From Treponema sp. (GTDB lineage Bacteria > Spirochaetota > Spirochaetia > Treponematales > Treponemataceae), in the NCBI GenBank assembly GCA_016293915.1, contig JAEDCY010000001.1:120779-184778 (forward strand): a stretch of DNA of 64,000 nt. Reading direction: 5' to 3'. A model generated the notes under the pieces. The model ran no database searches and was not told the origin of the DNA. It saw only the letters and a list, made by a program, of their open reading frames with translations. Shown piece after piece: positions 25,233-33,789 of this stretch (the stretch's first letter is position 1; each line of letters begins with the position of its first letter). Made by a program: the position numbers and the translations under genes.

Positions 25233-25261
25233 ATATTATCATTTTCAGGCATGAAGGTCAA
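25233..25261 (-). promoter_or_regulatory. tRNA-Met promoter
   Basis: On the minus strand: TTGACC, 17 bases, TAATAT, ending 14 bases upstream of the tRNA 5' end. Confidence 0.7.
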
Positions 25262-25338
25262 TAACAGAATCTATATTTTAAGATTTTTTGCTTATTTTTT
25301 TTCATATAAAAATATTTTTCTTCAGGCATTTTATCACT

Positions 25339-25354
25339 TGGCACGGAATGTGCA
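25339..25354 (+). promoter_or_regulatory. Sigma-54-type promoter
   Basis: TGGCACGGAATGTGCA fits the sigma-54 pattern TGGCACG-N4-TTGCW except for one base. GG at 25340-25341 and GC at 25352-25353 have the required 12-base register. Transcription would begin near 25365, about 25 bases before the ATG at 25391. Confidence 0.7.
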
Positions 25355-25390
25355 TAGTAATGACTATCTTGATTTAAGTGAGGTAAATAA

Positions 25391-26329
25391 ATGAATCACA
25401 AAGAACTAAACCTTATTCCGCAGCAGCTTAAGCTCGGAGAAATTACAGTAAAAGAAGCTGTAAACCGTACTGGAACTTTCCTGATGGAAAACTATCCTAT
25501 GTTTGGATTGCACAAATACGATGATGATTTTCGTTCAGACATCATTGTAGCCTTTCTAGAACGTGGTGAACACATTCTAGAGTTATACCATCCGGAAATG
25601 GGAGAATATCTGAATTTCTTATTCAGTTATGTTACAACTCTTATTAATTCACGTCTTAAATGCCTTGCAAAATACTCTATACATCAAAAAGTCACTCAGG
25701 AAGAAGCCCTGAGAATGCTCGATGAAAAAGAAATCGGATATCAGAACATGAATCTAAAAAGTCTATACAGCCCAAAAATCCCCTATTCCTACAATAAAGT
25801 CCCTGCTGAAGAATTGCGAAAAACTCTGAAAGATATTTCAGAAGGACATTCGGACAAAAAACTTCTTGTGCTGGCTTTAAAATCATCTTTTTATATAACT
25901 GATTCACAAATTGATAAAATATGCAGTCTTTATAAAATTGAAAAAAAGTTTTTTTATGAAGTCATAGAATTTTGTAAAAATTCTGTAATGCATAAAGAAT
26001 TTCGCAGAATGAAAGTTCAGGAACGGAGAAATTATGCATATTATCATCATAAAAGATATAAACGACTTTTAGAAAAACTCCAGGAGGAAGATGAATCATT
26101 CAATAATCGTATTCTCATTTCCAAACTAAAAGAAAAAGAAATACGATATAAGAATAAATGGAAAAATCTGAATAAATCATTCGAAAAAGGTTTATTAAAT
26201 CTAAGGCCTACAAATAAAACAATTGCAGATTTACTGGGAATCTGTGAGAGGCAGGTAACTTATTGCCTTAGTTGTGCAAGAAAAGAAGCAAAAAAAAAAG
26301 TTAACAAAAATACTGCACAGCATGGCTAA
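25391..26329 (+). CDS. Sigma-factor-like or HTH regulatory protein
   Basis: 312 residues, no signal peptide, many basic residues. Residues 40-90 (DDFRSDIIVAFLERGEHILE, then YHPEMGEYLNFLFSYVTTLI) recall region 2 of sigma-70-family proteins, where a long helix binds core polymerase. Near the C-terminus, TNKTIADLLGICERQVTYCL looks like a helix-turn-helix of the region-4 or LuxR kind. The middle is a lysine-rich helical segment. I infer a DNA-binding regulator or divergent sigma factor; it could also be a structural DNA-binding protein. AGTGAGG precedes the ATG. A sigma-54-type promoter drives it, which would make it a conditional, activator-dependent gene. Confidence 0.55.
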   Translation: MNHKELNLIPQQLKLGEITVKEAVNRTGTFLMENYPMFGLHKYDDDFRSDIIVAFLERGEHILELYHPEMGEYLNFLFSYVTTLINSRLKCLAKYSIHQKVTQEEALRMLDEKEIGYQNMNLKSLYSPKIPYSYNKVPAEELRKTLKDISEGHSDKKLLVLALKSSFYITDSQIDKICSLYKIEKKFFYEVIEFCKNSVMHKEFRRMKVQERRNYAYYHHKRYKRLLEKLQEEDESFNNRILISKLKEKEIRYKNKWKNLNKSFEKGLLNLRPTNKTIADLLGICERQVTYCLSCARKEAKKKVNKNTAQHG

Positions 26330-26357
26330 AAAAATACTTTTTCATTATATTAAAAGA

Positions 26358-27011
26358 ATGAAAATTTATTTAGCAACCGGAAATAATAACAAAAAAAGAG
26401 AAATGTGTGAACTTTTACCAGAACACACAATACTTATTCCTTCTGATGAAGGAATTGATTTTGATCCTGATGAAACAGGAACAACTTTTTACGAAAACAG
26501 TCTGATTAAGGCACGTACTCTTTATGATATCGTAGGCTGCCCTGTTATTGCAGACGATTCGGGAATTTGCGTAGACGCTTTGGGTGGAGCGCCTGGCATT
26601 TTCTCTTCACGATACGCAGGTCCTTCTTTTATGCATGGAAAGCCTGACGGAAGTAAAATCTCTCAGGAAGAACAGAATATTTTCCTCATTCAACAAACAA
26701 ACGAAGCCATAAAAGCTGGAAACCTTCCAAAAGGTGCATACCTTCACGGAGAACGTTCCTGCCACTATACCTGTGCAATGGTAATGTACTGCGGACCAGA
26801 CCGTCTTTTCGTAGCTCAGGAAACTTTTGAAGGTACCTTAATTGATGATATTTCAAAGCAGGCTGGCAGCGGCGGTTTTGGCTACGACCCTATTGTATTC
26901 CTCCCAGAATTCAATAAAACTGTTGCAGAACTTTCTGCAGACGAAAAGAACGCAATTTCACACCGCGGAAAAGCTGTTCGTGCCCTGAAAAGAATCATCG
27001 ACAATTTCTAG
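26358..27011 (+). CDS. rdgB: XTP/dITP diphosphatase (RdgB/HAM1 family)
   Basis: Hydrolyses ITP, dITP and XTP to keep deaminated purines out of nucleic acids. 217 residues from ATG 26358: MKIYLATGNNNKKREM is the family N-terminus, followed by DETGTTFYENSLIKA, IADDSGICVDALGGAPGIFS with the metal-binding acids, and GSGGFGYDPIVFLPE, then SHRGKAVRAL. In-frame ATGs exist upstream (26274, 26322) but would add an unrelated basic extension. TATATT lies 7 bases before the chosen ATG, so the mRNA may be leaderless. A long hairpin terminator follows. Confidence 0.92.
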   Translation: MKIYLATGNNNKKREMCELLPEHTILIPSDEGIDFDPDETGTTFYENSLIKARTLYDIVGCPVIADDSGICVDALGGAPGIFSSRYAGPSFMHGKPDGSKISQEEQNIFLIQQTNEAIKAGNLPKGAYLHGERSCHYTCAMVMYCGPDRLFVAQETFEGTLIDDISKQAGSGGFGYDPIVFLPEFNKTVAELSADEKNAISHRGKAVRALKRIIDNF

Positions 27012-27092
27012 TAGCCCTCTGCTCCGCTCAGTCGTAAGAAAATATTGGCAGGAACTTTTGCGATAACTCAACAAAAATATATTAAAACACAT

Positions 27093-27164
27093 AAAAACTG
27101 AAATAAAATAGTATCTGACAAAATCACCCTCTTTTGGCATATGCAGTTTTATTTCAGTTTTTTT
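27093..27164 (+). terminator. Long-stem terminator after rdgB
   Basis: AAAAACTGAAATAAAA pairs perfectly with TTTTATTTCAGTTTTT across a loop of about 38 bases, with T-rich sequence on the right and A-rich on the left. It separates rdgB from the flagellin promoter and could act on both strands. Confidence 0.7.
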
Positions 27165-27185
27165 ATATTTTTTTGAAATTTTTAT

Positions 27186-27213
27186 TAAAGTATTTTCCTA
27201 TTCCTGCCGATAT
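27186..27213 (+). promoter_or_regulatory. Sigma-28 (FliA)-type promoter of flaB
   Basis: TAAAGTAT at 27186-27193 and GCCGATAT at 27206-27213, agreeing with the flagellar consensus TAAAGTTT-N11-GCCGATAA with a 12-base gap. It gives a leader of about 150 bases. Confidence 0.8.
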
Positions 27214-27330
27214 TTGATGTAGAAGTGTTATGACTCTATCGACTTCGTAGAAGCACGAGTCAGGCGTTTCGGGCAAAAATGTGTAGATGTAGCCTTGTAA
27301 AACATTTACGCATTTTTGCATCTTTTCAAA

Positions 27331-27367
27331 CAGAAGAAAGGATTCTTCTGCTCACATTCCAAGGAGG
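27331..27367 (+). promoter_or_regulatory. CsrA-type hairpin and Shine-Dalgarno GGA in the flaB leader
   Basis: CAGAAGAA and TTCTTCTG form a perfect 8-bp stem that presents AGGA (27339-27342) as its loop. The Shine-Dalgarno AAGGAGG (27361-27367) supplies a second ANGGA about 20 bases downstream. This pair resembles the two CsrA sites in the Bacillus subtilis hag leader. A further stem, GCAAAAATG...CATTTTTGC, lies upstream. Confidence 0.65.
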
Positions 27368-27373
27368 AATACT

Positions 27374-28234
27374 ATGGTTATCAACCACAACATGTCGGCA
27401 ATGTTTGCCAATCGTCAGCTCGGAGTAACAGGACTCAGTCTTAACAAAGACATGGAGAAATTATCTTCAGGCGAAAGAATCAACCGTGCAGGTGATGATG
27501 CTTCAGGACTCGCTGTATCTGAAAAGATGCGCAGCCAGATCCGCGGATTGCGTCAGGCTTCACAGAACTGTTCAAATGGTATCAGCTTTATCCAGACAAC
27601 AGAGGGTTACCTCCAGGAAACAACTGACATCATGCAGCGTATTCGTGAGCTTGCAGTTCAGTCTTCAAACGGAATCTATTCTGAAGAAGATCGTATGCAG
27701 ATTCAGGTTGAAATTTCGGCTCTTGTTTCTGAAGTTGATCGCGTTGCAAGTTCCGCTCAGTTTAACGGAATGAACATGCTTACTGGCCGTTTCGCACAGC
27801 CTACTGGAGAAAATGTTGTAACTGGTTCTATGTGGTTCCACATTGGTTCTAACATGGATCAGAGAGTACAGGTATTTATCGGTACTATGTCTGCAGCAGC
27901 TCTTGGAGTACGTGAACTTGGTACAGAAGCTAAAATTTCACTTGCTACACCGGAAGATGCCAACCGCGCAATCGGAACTATCGACGAAGCATTGAAGAAG
28001 ATCAACAAACAGCGTGCTGACCTTGGTGCTTATCAGAACCGCCTTGAACTAACTGTTAAGGGATTGGATATTGGTGCTGAAAACCTCCAGGCTTCAGAAT
28101 CACGCATCCGTGATACTGATATGGCTTCACAGATGGTAGAGTTCACAAAGAATTCTGTACTTCAGCAGGCAGGTACAGCAATGCTGGCCCAGGCTAACTC
28201 GCAGTCACAGAATGTACTCAGCTTGTTGAGATAA
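27374..28234 (+). CDS. flaB1: Periplasmic flagellar core flagellin FlaB, copy 1
   Basis: Core subunit of the spirochaete periplasmic filament. The 286 residues hold both conserved flagellin ends: the N-terminal D0/D1 block (MVINHNMSAMFANRQ, then EKLSSGERINRAGDDASGLA) and the C-terminal block (IRDTDMASQMVEFTKNSVLQ, ending LSLLR), with only a short middle as expected for FlaB. No signal peptide. A strong Shine-Dalgarno sequence precedes it. Behind a sigma-28-type promoter and CsrA-type leader. A hairpin at 28265 and a 350-base leader separate it from the second copy. Confidence 0.96.
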   Translation: MVINHNMSAMFANRQLGVTGLSLNKDMEKLSSGERINRAGDDASGLAVSEKMRSQIRGLRQASQNCSNGISFIQTTEGYLQETTDIMQRIRELAVQSSNGIYSEEDRMQIQVEISALVSEVDRVASSAQFNGMNMLTGRFAQPTGENVVTGSMWFHIGSNMDQRVQVFIGTMSAAALGVRELGTEAKISLATPEDANRAIGTIDEALKKINKQRADLGAYQNRLELTVKGLDIGAENLQASESRIRDTDMASQMVEFTKNSVLQQAGTAMLAQANSQSQNVLSLLR

Positions 28235-28264
28235 TCACTTGTCTTTACGAAGATAGTGAGTTAT

Positions 28265-28298
28265 AATTAATAGTCGTCAGTAATGACGGCTATTAATT
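28265..28298 (+). terminator. Hairpin after flaB copy 1
   Basis: TTAATAGTCGTCA and TGACGGCTATTAA pair around a short loop. No clear T run follows, so it may protect the 3' end or end only part of the transcripts. Confidence 0.45.
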
Positions 28299-28584
28299 AG
28301 CGCGGTGTTTTATTGTAACTCTCCCCTTTTTTACTCCAAAACATCGTAAATTAATAAGAAATTATTGATTTAAATATGCCCGTTTTCAGCGGAGCATTGT
28401 TCTTTGACATAAGTGTCCCCATGGGATTGCTGGTGACAGTAGGAACAGTCGGTTTTGAAAAAAGACTGACTATTCCTGCTGAATGGTCTGAAACTAAATC
28501 AGAGGCGCAGTACTGATTTAGCCTTCACCTGCAGGACTTAAAGCACGAGGCTTTAAGTTTTTAAGTAAACATGGAGGCACAAAT
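28299..28584 (+). promoter_or_regulatory. Structured leader of flaB copy 2
   Basis: About 285 bases without a gene. Three hairpins stand out: CAGTC...GACTG, CTAAATCAG...CTGATTTAG, and ACTTAAAGC-ACGAG-GCTTTAAGT, the last ending some 15 bases before the Shine-Dalgarno. GGA motifs occur (GTAGGAAC, GCAGGACT, CATGGAGG). I found no convincing sigma-28 promoter here, so this copy may be read from the copy 1 promoter or another sigma factor. Confidence 0.45.
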
Positions 28585-29433
28585 ATGATTATTAATCACA
28601 ATATGAGCTCACTCTATGCAGATCGTGTGACTAACATCTCTAATGAGTCAATCATGAAAAACATGGAGAAGCTCTCATCTGGTGAACGCATCAATCGCGC
28701 CGGTGACGATGCATCAGGACTTGCTGTATCTGAAAAGATGCGCAGCCAAATCCGTGGTTTGAACCAGGCTTCAAAGAACATCCAGAATGGTGTTTCTTTC
28801 ATCCAGACAACCGAAGGTTATCTTGCAGAAACAACAGACATTCTCCAGCGTGTTCGTGAACTTGCTGTTCAGGCTGCAAACGGTATCTACAGCGATGAAG
28901 ATCGTATGCAGATTCAGGTTGAAGTATCACAGCTCGTTGCTGAAGTTGACCGCATTGCAAGTGTTGCTCAGTTCAACGGCATGAATATGCTTACTGGACG
29001 CTTCGCAGTTGAAGGCGACAGCACAATGCAGTTCCAGATCGGTGCAAACATGGACCAGAACGCTCGCGTTTACATTGGTACTATGACAGCATCATCTCTT
29101 GGACTTAAAGGTGCACAGGGTGGCGATGAACAGATTACAATCAATTCACCAGAAGAAGCAAATATGACACTTGGTGCTGTTGATGCTGCATTAACTCAGG
29201 TTAACAAGCAGAGAGCAGATCTTGGTGCATATCAGAATCGCTTCGAAATGGCTGCAAAAGGCATAAACATTGCTGCTGAAAACACCCAGGCTGCAGAAAG
29301 CCGTATCCGTGATACAGACATGGCTTCTGAGATGGTTGAATTCACAAAGAACAGCATTCTCACACAGGCTGGAACCGCAATGCTCGCTCAGGCTAATAAC
29401 CAGTCACAGACTGTATTGGCACTCTTGCAGTAG
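28585..29433 (+). CDS. flaB3: Periplasmic flagellar core flagellin FlaB, copy 2
   Basis: Paralogue of the preceding gene, 282 residues. MIINHNMSSLYADRV opens it; EKLSSGERINRAGDDASGLA and EKMRSQIRGL are identical to copy 1, and the C-terminal IRDTDMASEMVEFTKNSIL block is near-identical. The middle differs more. ATGGAGG serves as ribosome-binding site. By gene order (flaB, flaB, flaG, fliD) it corresponds to the position of FlaB3 in other treponemes; the numbering is my inference. A terminator follows before flaG. Confidence 0.93.
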   Translation: MIINHNMSSLYADRVTNISNESIMKNMEKLSSGERINRAGDDASGLAVSEKMRSQIRGLNQASKNIQNGVSFIQTTEGYLAETTDILQRVRELAVQAANGIYSDEDRMQIQVEVSQLVAEVDRIASVAQFNGMNMLTGRFAVEGDSTMQFQIGANMDQNARVYIGTMTASSLGLKGAQGGDEQITINSPEEANMTLGAVDAALTQVNKQRADLGAYQNRFEMAAKGINIAAENTQAAESRIRDTDMASEMVEFTKNSILTQAGTAMLAQANNQSQTVLALLQ

Positions 29434-29487
29434 TAATTAAAAAATGAATTAAAGAGATAACTGGATGTCATCTTTTTGATTTGAAAT

Positions 29488-29531
29488 ATGGAAGGAAGGG
29501 GTATGCGCCCCCCTTCCCTTTCCATTTTTTT
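29488..29531 (+). terminator. Strong terminator between flaB copy 2 and flaG
   Basis: ATGGAAGGAAGGGG and CCCCTTCCCTTTCCAT form a long stem, followed by eight T residues. The flaG Shine-Dalgarno (AAGGAGG) begins almost at once, so flaG-fliD must rely on read-through or a promoter inside the hairpin region. Confidence 0.85.
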
Positions 29532-29546
29532 TCAAGGAGGAGAACT

Positions 29547-29930
29547 ATGAATACAATTAATACGAATTCAATGGTTCATGTGGCAATGGATGGCCAGTCT
29601 CTTTACAACATTAACAAGAATACAACAGGCAATACTGTACAACAGGCTGCTGCTCAATCCATAACTCCCACAGGAGCCCAGGTAGCGCAGAATATCGAAC
29701 AGAATATGGCCGAACTAAAGGCAGATATTCAGGCGCTGCAAAAAATGACAGAAATGGTTGGCGGGAACAAGCTTCAGTTCAGTGTGAACAAAGAACTTGG
29801 CAGTGTTGTTGTTTCAATCGTAGATTCAGCAACTAATCAGGTTATAAAGCAGATTCCGTCAGAAGACATGCAGAAACTTAAGCTTCGCATCAGAAAAGCC
29901 ATAGGCTCAATGTTCGACGAAGTAATTTAA
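29547..29930 (+). CDS. flaG: FlaG family flagellar protein
   Basis: 127 residues from ATG 29547; AAGGAGG stands 8 bases before it, while an upstream in-frame start would translate through the terminator. The FlaG core is visible in the last 60 residues: KLQFSVNKELGSVVVSIVDS, NQVIKQIPSEDMQKLKLRI. FlaG proteins are thought to influence filament length. The position between flaB and fliD is typical of treponemes and other bacteria. Confidence 0.88.
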   Translation: MNTINTNSMVHVAMDGQSLYNINKNTTGNTVQQAAAQSITPTGAQVAQNIEQNMAELKADIQALQKMTEMVGGNKLQFSVNKELGSVVVSIVDSATNQVIKQIPSEDMQKLKLRIRKAIGSMFDEVI

Positions 29931-29933
29931 AAT

Positions 29934-32000
29934 ATGGCTGGACTGAACATACCAGGCGTTACCGACCAGTACAATACAAACGATACTGTTGAAAAGCTCA
30001 TGAAAATTGAGCGTATTCCTCTCACGAGGGAGCAGAATCAATTAGAATCGTTAAAAACTGAGAAGAACGCCTGGCGCGACATTAACACAAAATTGTCCTC
30101 TCTTAGAGACAACACTAAAACTCTCTATTCTTTCGAAAATCCTTTTAACAGTAAACTCACCTCATCTACAGAAGAATATGCAATCACTGCAGAAGCAAAC
30201 CGCAGTGCAAGTCTTCAGTCTTTTAAAGTTGATGTAATTCAAGCTGCATCCTCAGATCGTTTTTTAACAGATGAACTTGAAAATGATTTTAAGGTTCCTG
30301 TAGGAACTTACACATATAAAGTTGGCGAAAAACAGATAACTTTTAACTGGAAAGGCGGCACTCTTAAAGATTTTTCAAATGCAATAAATAAGCGTGGCAA
30401 CAATATCATAAAATCATCAATAATTGGAGCCAGTGCCGGAAATAAATCTCTGCTGATAGAAGCGGTTCCTACCGGAAAAGAAAACCGTCTCATATTTGAA
30501 GATGATGCAAAAACCTTTGCCTTTGATTCCGGTATGGTCGATAAAATCAAATCGCAGACACAGACTTTTGCAAGCTCACAAACAGAAATACTTCCTGTAA
30601 ATAAAATTGAATATGACGAGCCGGTTTACATGCCGCCTCTTTCACTTACAAATACAAAATATGATGAAGAAAAACAGACAGCTACAGTAGAACCAAGAGG
30701 AGCTTATCAGGTAAAAGTTCCTGAAAAAATCTTACGGGATACAGACTTACACCTTCAGTTTAAAATTACACAAAAAGAAACTGAGGATATTACACCAGAA
30801 ATTAATAAAACCTTAATACAACCGGAATTGCCGGATGCAGGAACAGCCGAATATGGTGGAATTATTATTTCAAATAATCTTTCTGACACAAATCTGAATC
30901 TACCACCGGAACCTCCTGCTCCACTCGAACCTGTAAAAACGAATTCAATTTTGTATGCAGTAATGGAAGATGGAAGTGAAAAAGAAATTCCATATAACCC
31001 TACAGAAGATGGAAAAGCAGCACAAATTGATGTCAAGCTTTCAGAGTATCCGGGACTTAAAGCAATTGCTGTTCGTAACTTAAATACAGGAACCAGTTAT
31101 GAAATTTCAAGCTTCACAGCTCTTGATCCTGTAAAAGATCTGGGATACGGACCTAAGCACCCGGTTTCTACAGCAGATGATGCAATTATAAAATACGAAG
31201 GAATTACAATTACACGTTCATCAAATAAAATTGACGATGTTGTTCCAGAAATTACTCTTAACATTCATGATAAAACTGAAAAGACTGCAACAATTGCCGT
31301 AAAACCTGACATAGAAGCTTCTAAGGCTGCAATAATAGAGTTTGTAGGAAAATATAATCAGGCTGTAGCAGAGCTTAATATTCTTTCTCAAAATAAGCAG
31401 GAAATTATTGATGAGCTTGATTACCTTTCACCTGAAGAGAAGGAAGCTGAACAGAAAAAACTTGGTCTTTTCCAGAGTGATTTTTCCCTTACAAATATTA
31501 AATCAAACATGTCTTCTACACTTGCTGCACGATATTTGTTTTCTGATACAGCCGAAATCACAATGCTTTCACAGCTTGGAATTGCAACAAATGCCGGCGG
31601 TTATTCAGGCGGATATTCTCAAAGTAAGCTTAGAGGATACCTTGAAATAGATGAAAAAAAACTGGATGATGCAATTTCAAATCATCTGGATGATATAAAA
31701 ATGCTTTTTGGTTATGATTCTGACGGTGATTTAATCGTTGATACAGGAATTGCCTATAAGCTTGATAAGCAGATTTCAGCTTATACCCAGACAGGTGGAA
31801 TTCTTGCAATGAAAACTTCATCTCTGGATTCAAAAATTAAAAGTTCAGAAAGTAAAATTTCAAAGCTCGAAAATCAGATGGCTAAAAAAGAAGCAGAACT
31901 TCGAAATAAATACAGCCAGATGGAAGGTTCACTTAACAGCCTGGAAGCTCAGCAAAATACAATTTCTAACTTTACAAAACAACAGCAAAATCAAAAATAA
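29934..32000 (+). CDS. fliD: Flagellar filament cap protein FliD
   Basis: Caps the growing filament and helps flagellin fold into place. 688 residues: the N-terminal GLNIPGVTDQYNTNDTVEKL and IERIPLTREQNQLE pattern and the C-terminal coiled coil (ILAMKTSSLDSKIKSSESKI, LRNKYSQMEGSLNSLEAQQN) are family hallmarks. The central domains are divergent and proline-rich around residues 310-335. It starts 3 bases after flaG with no clear ribosome-binding site, so translation is probably coupled. Confidence 0.92.
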   Translation: MAGLNIPGVTDQYNTNDTVEKLMKIERIPLTREQNQLESLKTEKNAWRDINTKLSSLRDNTKTLYSFENPFNSKLTSSTEEYAITAEANRSASLQSFKVDVIQAASSDRFLTDELENDFKVPVGTYTYKVGEKQITFNWKGGTLKDFSNAINKRGNNIIKSSIIGASAGNKSLLIEAVPTGKENRLIFEDDAKTFAFDSGMVDKIKSQTQTFASSQTEILPVNKIEYDEPVYMPPLSLTNTKYDEEKQTATVEPRGAYQVKVPEKILRDTDLHLQFKITQKETEDITPEINKTLIQPELPDAGTAEYGGIIISNNLSDTNLNLPPEPPAPLEPVKTNSILYAVMEDGSEKEIPYNPTEDGKAAQIDVKLSEYPGLKAIAVRNLNTGTSYEISSFTALDPVKDLGYGPKHPVSTADDAIIKYEGITITRSSNKIDDVVPEITLNIHDKTEKTATIAVKPDIEASKAAIIEFVGKYNQAVAELNILSQNKQEIIDELDYLSPEEKEAEQKKLGLFQSDFSLTNIKSNMSSTLAARYLFSDTAEITMLSQLGIATNAGGYSGGYSQSKLRGYLEIDEKKLDDAISNHLDDIKMLFGYDSDGDLIVDTGIAYKLDKQISAYTQTGGILAMKTSSLDSKIKSSESKISKLENQMAKKEAELRNKYSQMEGSLNSLEAQQNTISNFTKQQQNQK

Positions 32001-32016
32001 GTAAGGCAGGTAGAAT

Positions 32017-32610
32017 ATGATAGAGTTTTATATAAACGGACAGCAAGTTGATGTACAACTGGAAGATGAACAGTCAATTGGAGATGTTCTCAAATCCTTT
32101 GAAAAGACCTGTGAAGAAAATGAAGCCGCTGTAATCGGAATTACAGTAAACGGAAAACAAATTACAGCAGAACTTTTTGATGAAGAGTCTGCAAAGCCTC
32201 TTGAAAAAAATACAAAGTTTGAATTTTCAATCGTAACTAAAAATGATATTATGGAATCTTTTTCAAAACTCTCAGAACTTTTTGCAGAACTTGCTTCTCA
32301 GATGGAAGGAGTTCCTGTTGCCCTTCAGAGTGGACAAAATCTTGAAGTAAGTGAATCTATTAAAAAGCTTGCAGACAGCATTGAACAGTTCTGCCACATT
32401 GCAACACTGGCTTCACTCTTCCCAGATACTTTTACTCCAGAAAAGCTCAACGGTATTAACTTTAAGGAATTCTTTTCTGAATTCTCGCCTATTCTTAAAG
32501 ATTTTGAAGATGCCCTTCAGAACAATGATACAGTAATGCTCGGAGATCTTTCTGAATATGAAATCTGTCCTAGACTGAAAGAGATTTCAAAATCCTTACA
32601 GACTTTATAA
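32017..32610 (+). CDS. Unknown protein in the FliD operon, possibly a flagellar chaperone
   Basis: 197 residues, acidic, no signal peptide. Residues 1-75 look like a small beta domain (MIEFYINGQQVDVQLEDEQS), the rest is helical, ending in a conserved-looking NNDTVMLGDLSEYEICPRLK. In many bacteria the export chaperone FliS follows fliD; this helical, acidic protein occupies that place, but I see no direct FliS signature. An export chaperone is a guess from position only. AAGTAAGGCAGG provides a weak ribosome-binding site. Confidence 0.6.
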   Translation: MIEFYINGQQVDVQLEDEQSIGDVLKSFEKTCEENEAAVIGITVNGKQITAELFDEESAKPLEKNTKFEFSIVTKNDIMESFSKLSELFAELASQMEGVPVALQSGQNLEVSESIKKLADSIEQFCHIATLASLFPDTFTPEKLNGINFKEFFSEFSPILKDFEDALQNNDTVMLGDLSEYEICPRLKEISKSLQTL

Positions 32611-32637
32611 ATAAAGCTCAGAAGGAGGTAATAAATT

Positions 32638-33741
32638 ATGTTTTTTTTATTAGGATCCGGAAGTGGTTCACCTCTTGAAGCACGAGTAGCACATCGTGGA
32701 GACATAGCTATTATTATCATTCTTTTGATTGCAATTACAGCTGTTTTAGGTATTGCCTTTTTTATATGGCTGCGATTCAAAAACTATTATAAATCAGAAG
32801 AGTATCTTGAAAAAGAAAGAAGCCGAAAAACAAAACTTAAAGACATCCAGAAACTGGCAAAAGATAATAATCTTTCGCAAACCGAAATTAATACTCTCTG
32901 GGAAATTTGTTGCATTACAGAAACAAATAATATTCTTTACTCTATCAAAAGCAACAATGAAGTAAATGAGCTTTTCCACACTGCCTATGACATCATGATT
33001 CAGCAAAAATTATTTACTGATGAAAAGCTGAATAACTTTTTTACAACTCTTTTCAAACTTGAACTTATTGTTGCACAGACTAAAAAAGTTCTTTCTACAA
33101 GACAAATTCCTGAAGGTTCTGTAATATTTTATATTTCCAATGAAGGTGAACAATATCCTTTTACAGTAACCTTAAACCAGAAAGATTTCTTTACAGCTGA
33201 AATACCTGAATTCATTTATAAATCTCCACACAGACCGGAGCTTCTTACCCGCAGCCGTTTTACCTTTAAAACTTCTGACGGACTTTCTTACAATCTGATA
33301 TCAAGAATAATCCGTTACAATGAAGGAAATGACGGAAAGTTTTACATGGTTATTTCTCATTCAGAACAACTTGAATGTCAGTCACAACGACACTTTAAGC
33401 GAGAATTTTTTGAAAAAGAATGTACATTTAAGGCAGTTAAAGTAAATGAAAATCCGGCTAAAGGCGAAGAAACATATTCTTTTTCTGAAAAAGAATATAG
33501 TGGAAAAATGTCAAATATATCTGCCGGAGGATGCTGTATTCAAACTGACCTTCCAATCAAGGAAAAACAATACATTGGCGTAAAACTCCCTGATTCTGGA
33601 ATAGATGAAACTATTATCGGAATTATCCGAAGAACAAGAAGACTGCCTACTGGAAAGCTTGCCCTTCATATTCAGTTTGTCCAGATTTCTCTTGCAACAA
33701 AAAACAGAATCAATGTTCTTGTATATAAATATGAATTGTAA
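32638..33741 (+). CDS. Membrane-anchored PilZ-domain protein
   Basis: 367 residues. One membrane helix at about residues 23-46 (IAIIIILLIAITAVLGIAFF) is followed by a helical cytoplasmic region and a YcgR-like beta domain. The C-terminal PilZ domain has an arginine-rich start (QSQRHFKREFF) and MSNISAGGCCIQT, matching the RxxxR ... D/NxSxxG c-di-GMP-binding pattern. It probably links c-di-GMP to motility, given its place after fliD. A strong AAGGAGG precedes the ATG. No enzyme motif. Confidence 0.8.
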   Translation: MFFLLGSGSGSPLEARVAHRGDIAIIIILLIAITAVLGIAFFIWLRFKNYYKSEEYLEKERSRKTKLKDIQKLAKDNNLSQTEINTLWEICCITETNNILYSIKSNNEVNELFHTAYDIMIQQKLFTDEKLNNFFTTLFKLELIVAQTKKVLSTRQIPEGSVIFYISNEGEQYPFTVTLNQKDFFTAEIPEFIYKSPHRPELLTRSRFTFKTSDGLSYNLISRIIRYNEGNDGKFYMVISHSEQLECQSQRHFKREFFEKECTFKAVKVNENPAKGEETYSFSEKEYSGKMSNISAGGCCIQTDLPIKEKQYIGVKLPDSGIDETIIGIIRRTRRLPTGKLALHIQFVQISLATKNRINVLVYKYEL

Positions 33742-33789
33742 CACTACTTATTTCTTTATTCTAAATACATTTAGATTACAAAAAAAGAC

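Noticed and set aside
28340..28400. Sigma-28 promoter before the second flaB
   Set aside because: TAAA occurs but no GCCGAT-like partner lies at the right distance.
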